A stretch of 64,000 nucleotides of DNA. It comes from Chitinophagales bacterium. Lineage in GTDB: Bacteria; Bacteroidota; Bacteroidia; Chitinophagales; Chitinophagaceae. The notes below the pieces were generated by a model. That model searched no databases. It saw only the letters and a program-made list of their open reading frames with translations, and had not been told where the DNA came from. The stretch lies in the NCBI GenBank assembly GCA_017303395.1, contig JAFLBN010000007.1:1-64000 (forward strand), written 5' to 3'. The translations under genes were made by a program, and so were the position numbers. Below are positions 51,901 through 58,469 of this stretch, one piece after another (the stretch's first letter is position 1; each line of letters starts with the position of its first letter).

Positions 51901-54880
51901 CGGCGTAGTTTACCTCTCCGCCACTTTTGCTAAACGCCCGGATAATATGCCGATCTATGCGGTAAAGACCGCTATCTCGGATTGTAATATGAGCCGTGAC
52001 CAATTAGTTGAAGCGATACAGCGAGGAGGTGTGGCATTACAGGAAGTATTGTCTTCGCAACTCGTAGCTGAAGGACAGATGATACGCAGGGAAAGAAGTT
52101 TTGAGGGGGTAGAAGTGAACTATATCACTTTACAGGACAAGGCACAGGAACACGCTGCGATTGCTGATAATATAACAGGTATCATCCGCGACATCATCAG
52201 TTTTCAGAGAGATTATGTCGATTCAGTTGTTGAAGAATTAGACACCATAGCCGTTGCCGATGGCAAAGCGGTGGGTATGCGTGATGGCACAAATAAAGCA
52301 GGCGTAGACAATACTCCCTATTTCAGTAAGGTCTTTAATATCATTAACCAGATGCTCTTTTCCATCAAAGCAGCATCAGTGGCAGAGCGTGCCATCGAAA
52401 GGCTAAAAGAAGGCAAAAAGCCTGTAATTGCTTTCTCTTCCACAATGGGTAGTTTTTTGGAAGACATGACGGACGAAAAAGGATTGCCAGTAAGTGATGG
52501 TTCTGTTATCATGCCTGATTTTTCTGAAGTATTGCGCAGAGGTTTAGATGGGGTCATGCGCTATACTGAAAAAAGCCCGAATGGAGAACCTGTTTACAAA
52601 GCTTTTGAGATTACAGAACTATCGCCAGAAGCACAGGCGGTATACTTCGGTATCCGTAAACGTATTGATGAGATAGCAACCGGGATTTCAATCTCGCCGA
52701 TTGATGTGGTGGTACAAAACATAAAAGCGGCAGGATATACGGTTGCAGAAGTGACCGGGCGTAAATATGAATTACAGTGGCTGGAGGCGAATGACCCGAT
52801 GAACGAGTTTTTATCTGAAGGCAATAAAGAAAATTCAGTACGCAAAGCGATTGTGGCATTGCGTAAGAAGATAAACACCAACGATACTTTTCGGGAGTTT
52901 AACAATAATGAAGTAGACGTACTGCTTATCAACCAGAGTGGTAGTACGGGTGCATCGGCACATGCGATTCCTACTTCCAAAGTGCCCAAAGACAAAGTGA
53001 GGCAAAGGGTTATGATTGTGCTGCAGGCGGAACTGGATATTAATACCGAGGTGCAGAAACGTGGCCGTATCAATCGAACGGGGCAATTATTGAAGCCTAT
53101 TTATGATTATATGACTTCAGCCATTCCGGCAGAGCTCCGATTGATGATGATGCTGCAAAAAAAGCTGAAATCACTGGATGCCAACACAGCCTCTAATCAA
53201 AAGCAATCCAGCAAGATTTTAGATGTGCCAGATTTCCTGAATAAATACGGAGACAGGGTTGTTAAAGAATACTTATTAGAAAACCCTGCTGTGAACAGGA
53301 TGCTGGATGATCCATTGAAGTTAAAGAACACGACGGATAGCGAACAAGGGGATGCACAGGCCATGGAGAATGCAGCACATAAAGTAAGTGGGCGTGTAGC
53401 AGTACTGTCTGTAAAAATGCAGCAGGAGTTTTATGCGGAGATAACCGAGCGTTATAATGATTATGTGTCCTACCTGCAACAGATCGGGGATTATGATCTG
53501 GAGATGGAAGCAATGAACCTGGAAGCGGAAACAGTGAATAGCAAAGTCGTGAAAGTAGGCGGTGGTTCAGGTAGTGTATTCAGCGAGGATAGTGTTTTAG
53601 AAACAGTACATGCCAATGTGTTGCGCAAACCATTTACGGCAACAGAATTGGATAACCTCCTCAAAGAATCGTTACAGGGAGAAGATGCACTGAAAATACA
53701 GCAGGATATTATCCGTGACTATAACGAAGAGACGGCAATGGCAGCGGATATTGAAGCGAAGGAACTGGGTGAACGCTACCATGAGTTAGCTAAGCGTATT
53801 AACCTGGAGAAGAAATTTCTGCGGCTAAAGAACGACAGTGAAAGAGAAGCCTACTATCACCAACGCGAAAAAGAGATAGAAGAGGCGCATGGGAAAGCGC
53901 TGAAGCAATTGTTGGACAAAGCCGCGGCAAGGAAATTTTATCTCGAAAAGCTGTTTAAGTTTTTCTATATCGGGCGTAACCTGAGTTTTCCGATAAGTAC
54001 GGGTAGTGGTTATATGGAATATGTACCAACTGTATTCCTCGGCTTTGTGATAGACTGGAAACGTAAGAATCCTTTTTTGCCTTCTAAGATCAAGCTGCGT
54101 TTCGCGCTGGCAAACAGTAATAAATATTTTGCCATGCCTGCATCTTTTGAAGACATTGATAAGATCATAGGTGCAAGCGCGGAACTGCCAAGAATCGGAC
54201 TGGAGCAGATACTGCAAAATTGGGGCGTATACATCCAGCAGAATAATGCGGACAGAAAGACCCGACATATCGTAACGGGCAACCTCTTGCAGGCATTCAG
54301 TGATTTCCGAGGTAAACTGGTAAACTATACCACACTGGACGGAAAAATTGAAAAAGGCATCCTGTTGCCAGAGAATTGGGTGATGGATGAGCAGGTGCAG
54401 GATAAAGTGAGTATACCTGTCATCAAATCGCTTCCGCTTATTAAATCGCTTACGGTAGGACATTCGATTGTGACCAGCACCGGCATTGGTTTTATCAGGC
54501 AGCCAACCGGTTATAAAGTCATTGTTCCGATGGCGCGCAAAGTAGCGGGTGATATTTACCTCGATAAGGATTTACTGGCGCTGGTGGATGGTAATAATTT
54601 CAATCGTGTATCAGATAGGATGGTAGCGCAACTGAATATTGCTGCCATAGAAAACTTTGTAGGCATTATACAGGACAAGCATACCTGTTCTGTGATGATA
54701 AGCCGCCACCAGTTCAGCCAAATGGAAAAACAAGTTACGGTACACCACAAACGCAGGCCAATACGAATGCCTGAACCAGAGGGAGCATACCAAGCGAGTG
54801 ACCAGGAATTAGAATTACTCCAGCTCGAAGCAGAAGCACTCCAACTTAAACTAAGACTCAAACTAAGATTAGCAGCATAA
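48902..54880 (+). CDS. DarB/strawberry-notch-like giant protein: DNA methyltransferase + MutS-I-like domains + SF2 helicase
   Basis: 1992 residues. An N6-adenine methyltransferase at ~100-310 has motif I FEPSAGNGLL (~125) and motif IV NPPFGK (~186). Two domains resemble the MutS mismatch-recognition domain I: ~392-455 (NYYEVYGKDA ... LPGI) and ~660-735 (ETFVAFNEDAEALAKTCNIGI ... GYKPVLIED). The strawberry-notch-type helicase at ~830-1400 has Walker A GDQTGIGKGR (~846), DESH (~976), SAT and RGRINRTGQ (~1388). The C-terminal ~500 residues are helical then beta-rich. P1 DarB has the same methyltransferase-helicase order, travels in the virion and protects injected DNA from restriction. The role here is inferred from that. 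Confidence 0.82.
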   Translation: MMKMTTKQKVYVQSVENDLRTHTKQTKRSLESRAAAMGIADQNEVKELTELAIVNTARNIALQNDSTTEEKFRQMVRLYQAQVNLSHRTSQSILLQQYSTPAPIGYLMGVFCGIDKLQLKGGYAFEPSAGNGLLTVAAMAERVYVNEVDEQRRMNLRQQGFANVWSRDGGQPFFDVQQRFMAVLTNPPFGKLDKAVVINGYPIAILEHLMAIYALDTMAMDGKAAIIIGGHTAWDSKGRIQAGKNRIFFNYLYHHYHVADVILLAGKELYARQGTAFNTRLILIGGRKRDPAGAAPVYNPAIDKVVHSFEELFERVKTAMRTAFPGKAPSQTTIHTNTKSNQDMSTEAKRLLQALRGKSLDGMEEADSGYAMTYTEQYLPLQELYNDALILLRTENYYEVYGKDAGFLKHLLPGIRTTTFLCDGVYIEYTALDEAAMTRLIQMLQKMGIRFILTDDAANSNPVTRANKDMPDKQLWEIPLADFLASEEQVYKMQLAKGIAYELPYKTEYVMLFNTFLGANVYDAYPDNPYTDTGRKELSRRAFRQQCLKIMHNYNVRLAMTMDIIVSDEVLVDYPRMKLSQDARLTYLKTIVHAGNQLNGIRRKLQSLQKDTLLQLSKELKPLFQIKHKDMLQGNEDDDVVDHDALYEQYKQYKQNKADALYLLETPETFVAFNEDAEALAKTCNIGIIKMSEGGVFKYFITGSSKSLLFLRIQQLQDAGYKPVLIEDTRYHAHDLQERVDQELNKILRLIDQQMPKHEGDLGAPYQPSSNACIVLDTQVPDSMAFETQEALAAIKEAVGGDADNFVRDRLGYPTKTALCKALSAEQTDAVMMGIYNIEARGQGMIIGDQTGIGKGRVAAAMLRYAHHQGLKPVFLTEKANLFSDLYRDLYAIGSGHLRPFIVNGRESKTDIKDEDGNIIYQALPYAEQTAAFKSEKLPAGFDFAIGTYSQFNSPEKKPEKPAFLSAIARDTIFIMDESHNSSGSSNTGNFLQGVIAQASGVVYLSATFAKRPDNMPIYAVKTAISDCNMSRDQLVEAIQRGGVALQEVLSSQLVAEGQMIRRERSFEGVEVNYITLQDKAQEHAAIADNITGIIRDIISFQRDYVDSVVEELDTIAVADGKAVGMRDGTNKAGVDNTPYFSKVFNIINQMLFSIKAASVAERAIERLKEGKKPVIAFSSTMGSFLEDMTDEKGLPVSDGSVIMPDFSEVLRRGLDGVMRYTEKSPNGEPVYKAFEITELSPEAQAVYFGIRKRIDEIATGISISPIDVVVQNIKAAGYTVAEVTGRKYELQWLEANDPMNEFLSEGNKENSVRKAIVALRKKINTNDTFREFNNNEVDVLLINQSGSTGASAHAIPTSKVPKDKVRQRVMIVLQAELDINTEVQKRGRINRTGQLLKPIYDYMTSAIPAELRLMMMLQKKLKSLDANTASNQKQSSKILDVPDFLNKYGDRVVKEYLLENPAVNRMLDDPLKLKNTTDSEQGDAQAMENAAHKVSGRVAVLSVKMQQEFYAEITERYNDYVSYLQQIGDYDLEMEAMNLEAETVNSKVVKVGGGSGSVFSEDSVLETVHANVLRKPFTATELDNLLKESLQGEDALKIQQDIIRDYNEETAMAADIEAKELGERYHELAKRINLEKKFLRLKNDSEREAYYHQREKEIEEAHGKALKQLLDKAAARKFYLEKLFKFFYIGRNLSFPISTGSGYMEYVPTVFLGFVIDWKRKNPFLPSKIKLRFALANSNKYFAMPASFEDIDKIIGASAELPRIGLEQILQNWGVYIQQNNADRKTRHIVTGNLLQAFSDFRGKLVNYTTLDGKIEKGILLPENWVMDEQVQDKVSIPVIKSLPLIKSLTVGHSIVTSTGIGFIRQPTGYKVIVPMARKVAGDIYLDKDLLALVDGNNFNRVSDRMVAQLNIAAIENFVGIIQDKHTCSVMISRHQFSQMEKQVTVHHKRRPIRMPEPEGAYQASDQELELLQLEAEALQLKLRLKLRLAA

Positions 54881-54890
54881 CACAAACAGT

Positions 54891-56702
54891 ATGAAGATGA
54901 AACTAAACAGAACAAATTATTTTCAGCAGATAGGTAATTACATACACATCATTCAACAGGACGAGGATTTTGAAGCCACTTACCAGTTTATTAATAAAGT
55001 AACCAAGCAGGGGAAAGAGCCCAACAATATCGATAAGTCCCCTGAAATCAGGGAGACATTTGATCTGTTCCTGAAGAACCTGAATAGCCAGGAAGAAAAG
55101 CTTTCTAAAGCCAAGACAAAAAAAGCAGCACCAACAAAGCAACCGAAGCCGGTTAAAAAGCCCAAAACGGAAGCGCCTAAGAAAGCAGCAAAGCCCAAAC
55201 CAAAGAGAAAGGAAAAAATCAAGTATCAATCGGAGCAGGTGTCGCATATACCGTCTGATATAGCGCTTGTCAAAAAATACCTTTCACTGCATGACAAAGA
55301 CAAGAGCTATGTTCAGCTACTAGCTATATGGCGGGCATTTAATAAAGCCATTATAGAGCGGAAAGTTATCAGGGATTCCCCTTATCATGCAGAAATAGCA
55401 GCTATGAATGCAAGCCTGCGTGTTGCGGTGCATGAGGCAAGAGAAGCCGGCAGCCTGCACCTGGTTATTCCGGATGCCCGCCTAAAAGTCTATGATGAGA
55501 TAGCACATAGTGTTGAAAAGTCCGTGGGCGTAGGTATCCTGATGGAGTACATCAATATATCCGGTATGAAAGGATGGCAGGAGCGAGCAGAAAAACTGCT
55601 GCGACGAATTGAAAAAGCGGAAGCAGATGGACGATTGAAAGGCGATAGGTATATCCGGGAGGTACGTAAAGCATATACCGCTATCAAAGCTTATATAGAC
55701 AGAGAAACAGAAGTAGTAGATGTCAGTACCTATAGCCTGAATGGTATCGGTGAAATCGCAGTCATGGGTTGTGCATGTGAAGAAGGGCTAGACGGATTTA
55801 CCAGGGCACAAAATGCAGTTGTATATAAGCTCATGGAAGAGAATGTAAAGAATCTTTCAGATGAAGAATTGGAAAGGGCATTTGAAGATACAGTTGCGCC
55901 ATCGCTTTGTAAGGCGATTGCACATAAGTTGATGGAAAGAAAGCAACTTACTATGAGTATGATCCGTAATCCTGCAAAGCTGGCAAAGCGGGCTGCGTTA
56001 GCAGGGGCGGAACAGTATGATATAGAAACAGAGTTGATGGATATGCGACTGAAGAAAGCAGGTAGAAATCAGCATAAGCATACAGCAGGTGGTTTAAATG
56101 GGTTTGAAGAAACACCGTCAACTATTGCATCACAAGATGTGCAGATCATATCTGCAAAGGAACTGGTCAACAAGAAATTTAAAACAATGGGACTGGCGGG
56201 TAAGTACCGAAAGCTTTTGGGTGACCCTGAACCAGGGTTTTCAGCCATGATATATGGCAAGCCTAAACAAGGTAAGTCAACGGTAGCGATAGATTTTGCC
56301 AAGGAATTAACGAAGCATGGTAGGGTGCTGTATTGCGCATTTGAGGAAGGGCATGGTTATACCTTACAAGATAAAGTAAAACGCAATCATGCGGATGTGC
56401 CGGGGTTGGATTTTGCGAATAAACTACCTGCTCATCTGAGTTCGTATCAATATGTGTTTATTGATAGTGTAAGTGATGCGGGACTGGATGAACAGGCATT
56501 TAAGCAACTCATTAAATCCAATAAACCTACTTCTATCATAGGTATATTCCATGCCACCAAAGATGGAAAGTTCAGGGGAGGACAAACCTACGCACATGAT
56601 GTAGATATCTTGGTACGTGTGGAGGATGGCGTGGCACATGCACAGGGTAGATTTGCACCACCCAGTGATCTGAGTATAGCTGCCTTGCAAACTAGTATAT
56701 AG
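54891..56702 (+). CDS. RecA-fold ATPase with lysine/proline-rich linker
   Basis: 603 residues. The N-terminal ~65 residues are helical (FQQIGNYIHIIQQDEDFEATY). A K/P/A-rich linker (~70-112) precedes a long helical middle (~120-430). The C-terminal ~160 residues form a RecA/RadA-like ATPase: FSAMIYGKPKQGKSTVAIDF with Walker A near 454, VLYCAFEEGH (the catalytic Glu region), YVFIDSVSDAG (Walker B), and IGIFHATKDGKFRGG. It resembles phage Sak4/RecA-like ATPases. It could be a DNA recombinase, a helicase loader or a packaging ATPase. It is the last gene of the block, 10 bp after the DarB-like gene and before a strong terminator. Confidence 0.68.
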   Translation: MKMKLNRTNYFQQIGNYIHIIQQDEDFEATYQFINKVTKQGKEPNNIDKSPEIRETFDLFLKNLNSQEEKLSKAKTKKAAPTKQPKPVKKPKTEAPKKAAKPKPKRKEKIKYQSEQVSHIPSDIALVKKYLSLHDKDKSYVQLLAIWRAFNKAIIERKVIRDSPYHAEIAAMNASLRVAVHEAREAGSLHLVIPDARLKVYDEIAHSVEKSVGVGILMEYINISGMKGWQERAEKLLRRIEKAEADGRLKGDRYIREVRKAYTAIKAYIDRETEVVDVSTYSLNGIGEIAVMGCACEEGLDGFTRAQNAVVYKLMEENVKNLSDEELERAFEDTVAPSLCKAIAHKLMERKQLTMSMIRNPAKLAKRAALAGAEQYDIETELMDMRLKKAGRNQHKHTAGGLNGFEETPSTIASQDVQIISAKELVNKKFKTMGLAGKYRKLLGDPEPGFSAMIYGKPKQGKSTVAIDFAKELTKHGRVLYCAFEEGHGYTLQDKVKRNHADVPGLDFANKLPAHLSSYQYVFIDSVSDAGLDEQAFKQLIKSNKPTSIIGIFHATKDGKFRGGQTYAHDVDILVRVEDGVAHAQGRFAPPSDLSIAALQTSI

Positions 56703-56711
56703 CAACGCTAA

Positions 56712-56756
56712 AGACAAAGGATAGGCATAGAGCCTATCCTTTGTCTGTTTTGTTTG
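56712..56756 (+). terminator. Rho-independent terminator ending the rightward gene block
   Basis: AGACAAAGGATAGGC, loop ATAGA, exact complement GCCTATCCTTTGTCT, then GTTTTGTTTG. A 15-bp perfect stem lies 9 bp after the RecA-like gene stop. Confidence 0.93.
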
Positions 56757-56820
56757 AATTTGTATCGATATGATCCCGAAAACGGGTATGCCTTAATCTA
56801 TTTACTTCAAAAGTTGGGGA

Positions 56821-57192
56821 TCAGGATTTTTTGGACTCTTTATACATCGCTATAATACCTTTTTGCATTTCAATAACCGCATCTTTTTCTTTGAGCAGAC
56901 GCTCATACATCTCTATTACTTTTTCGTTAGAGTTCACGTAAAAGCCATTGCCGTTATTACCTGTCTGCTGATATACAGTCTGGAACGTAGCAGCACTATC
57001 CATGTTTTTGATAGCTTCAACAGGAAAATCCAAAACAGCTGCTATTTTGTTCAGCCATTCATCATCAATCTCCTCTTTGCTTTCCAACCTTGAATATTCC
57101 TGCTGTGAAATTTGGAGCTTAGAAGCCATTTCCTTTTGCGGTATGCGACGAAAATTGCGTAGACTGGATATGTTTTTTCCTAAATGAACCAT
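56821..57192 (-). CDS. XRE-family helix-turn-helix regulator with C-terminal coiled coil
   Basis: 123 residues from the ATG at 57192; the longer frame to 57285 adds non-conserved residues. Residues ~1-65 are an XRE/Cro-type HTH (NISSLRNFRRIPQKEMASKLQISQQEYSRLE). The C-terminal ~45 residues form a coiled coil (EKVIEMYERLLKEKDAVIEMQK). The domain is typical of phage or element repressors. It is divergent from the receiver-like gene (57331), so it could control both. It lies directly behind the terminator of the rightward block. Confidence 0.82.
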   Translation of the reverse strand: MVHLGKNISSLRNFRRIPQKEMASKLQISQQEYSRLESKEEIDDEWLNKIAAVLDFPVEAIKNMDSAATFQTVYQQTGNNGNGFYVNSNEKVIEMYERLLKEKDAVIEMQKGIIAMYKESKKS

Positions 57193-57233
57193 TGACAGTA
57201 AATTTTGATGCGGTTTTAAGTCATCATATATAA

Positions 57234-57278
57234 ACGGTAAAATACAATAGTTTTCAGGTATAATACAACAATTACCGT
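57234..57278. promoter_or_regulatory. Candidate operator: inverted repeat ACGGTAA/TTACCGT
   Basis: ACGGTAA at 57234-57240 and its exact complement TTACCGT at 57272-57278 are separated by 31 bp in the divergent promoter region of the XRE gene. AATACAA also occurs nearby twice. A repressor binding site is plausible but unproven. Confidence 0.35.
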
Positions 57279-57330
57279 ATTGCATTCTAGAAAACCACGC
57301 TTACTTTAGCAGCAAATTTATTTAATATCC

Positions 57331-57711
57331 ATGACACCCACCACCATTGCTTTAGTTGAAAACAAAATGCTGTATTTGGAGGGATTATCTTGTCTGTTAA
57401 AAGATAATGGCTGTTCCATTCCGATCAATACCTCTAGCTTGTCCTTGCTGCATGCTGCTTTGCAGCTTACTACAAACTATCCGGACATATGCCTTATTAA
57501 TCTTTGTATGCTGGCAGATGGAGACACTACATTTGTCAATTCCATTAAGCAACTGGCAATATCAACAAAAGTTATTGGTTACTATATCGATGAAGCAGAT
57601 TTGCAATTTGCATCTGCATTGCATCTGGATGGCGTATTTTCTTTAAAAGAACCACCTGAAAATATTATGAATATGATAAATACAGCAACTGCAGGCCAGA
57701 TGTCGATTTGA
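57331..57711 (+). CDS. Receiver-domain-like protein lacking the phospho-acceptor Asp
   Basis: 126 residues with a response-regulator fold only: TIALVENKMLYLEGLSCLLK at the start, YPDICLINLCM (normally P-D-x-x-L-x-D, here Asn at the phospho-Asp position), then VIGYYIDEADL and GVFSLKEPPENI with the conserved Lys. No output domain is present. The loss of the Asp suggests a phosphorylation-independent protein-interaction module, or a decayed regulator. It is adjacent to a divergent XRE gene and followed by a 76-residue gene. Confidence 0.72.
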   Translation: MTPTTIALVENKMLYLEGLSCLLKDNGCSIPINTSSLSLLHAALQLTTNYPDICLINLCMLADGDTTFVNSIKQLAISTKVIGYYIDEADLQFASALHLDGVFSLKEPPENIMNMINTATAGQMSI

Positions 57712-57765
57712 TGCTTTGAAAATTAACGTGACTACCTATTGTTATTTAGAAATTGAAGAATAATC

Positions 57766-57996
57766 ATGCATACTAGTAGCTATCCCAAATTCGACCATGA
57801 AGCCAAAGAACTTTCAGCATTTTCATTCAGTGTAGATACGTTTATCATCTCGCTGAAAAATGGACAGATTGTTCATTTTATTGCCGATGATGTGCAGCAA
57901 TTTAAAGCTTGGTTGACTAAAAATGATGTGAGGGATATAAGAAAGGACGATGGTATACCCCAGACATTTAAAGTTGTCAAAGTGGAACGTAATTAA
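57766..57996 (+). CDS. Small hypothetical protein
   Basis: 76 residues. FSFSVDTFIISLKNGQIVHFIADDVQQFKAWLTKNDVRDIR shows a beta-beta-alpha pattern: the strand DTFIISLKNGQIVHF is followed by helix DVQQFKAWL. The protein resembles small DUF-type proteins of Bacteroidota accessory DNA but is not recognised. It lies 54 bp after the receiver-like gene in the same direction and may share its transcript. Confidence 0.6.
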   Translation: MHTSSYPKFDHEAKELSAFSFSVDTFIISLKNGQIVHFIADDVQQFKAWLTKNDVRDIRKDDGIPQTFKVVKVERN

Positions 57997-58466
57997 AAAA
58001 AGGGTAATCTGAAACGCTTATAAGGATGTGCGTTAAGTGAATAGAGATTAAATTATTGTTGTATTTACCAGTTACTGAATAGTGAAAACAAGTGTAATGG
58101 CGGGTATAAGATGGTTGAGGGATTGTAGTAAAAAATCTACAGAATAAAACTAGGTTGACTACAGATTTTTTAACAAACTATTTGTATAATTGTAAGACAA
58201 ACACAAACTATTAGCAATATTGAATGAAGACAGCATTTCCCCAAAAATGCTTGCGTGACCATGAGAAACTGAAGTTTAGTTCTTCTCCGATATTCTAATC
58301 CAGGGTACAAACGAATACGATAAGCCAAAGGCTAGTGTAGCGATTATAAAGCTGTACTTGCTTAACGGGGATTGTATGCATCAAAAAATCGATTAATAGT
58401 AATGACTAAATGTCATTACGCTGGATATAATATTTCATAGACATTCCTATAAACCCTAGCATAGGA
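57997..58466. other. 470-bp intergenic region
   Basis: No credible gene. It contains an AT-rich inverted repeat TAAAAAATCT/AGATTTTTTA (58129-58138, 58163-58172), several short open frames without protein features, and the start-codon hairpin of the next gene at its end. The promoter of the outer-membrane gene is presumably here; a TATTTG/TATAATTG region near 58180-58190 is a weak candidate. The region may contain decayed genes. Confidence 0.5.
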
Positions 58467-58469
58467 ATG
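58442..58469 (+). promoter_or_regulatory. Start-codon hairpin of the 58467 gene
   Basis: CATTCCTAT (58442-58450), a 10-base loop AAACCCTAGC, and ATAGGAATG (58461-58469): an exact 9-bp stem that includes the ATG of the outer-membrane gene. The loop and left arm contain the CCTATAAACCCTA motif. Such a hairpin could block translation unless melted. Regulation is inference. Confidence 0.55.

Noticed and set aside
35924-56702. Reading the block as a tailed-phage (Caudoviricetes) prophage
   Set aside because: No portal, large terminase, major tail or tape-measure-like gene was recognised. The only very long gene is the DarB-like methyltransferase-helicase, and the second longest is a transglutaminase-like membrane protein.
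32692-57711. Integrative conjugative element
   Set aside because: No relaxase, coupling ATPase, VirB4/TraG-type or Tra proteins were recognised, so conjugation is not supported. A distant helper function outside the window cannot be excluded.
58129-58172. AT-rich inverted repeat as a terminator for the 57766 gene
   Set aside because: It lies 133 bp past the stop, and the stem is only A/T-rich with a 24-base loop; a weak hairpin at best.
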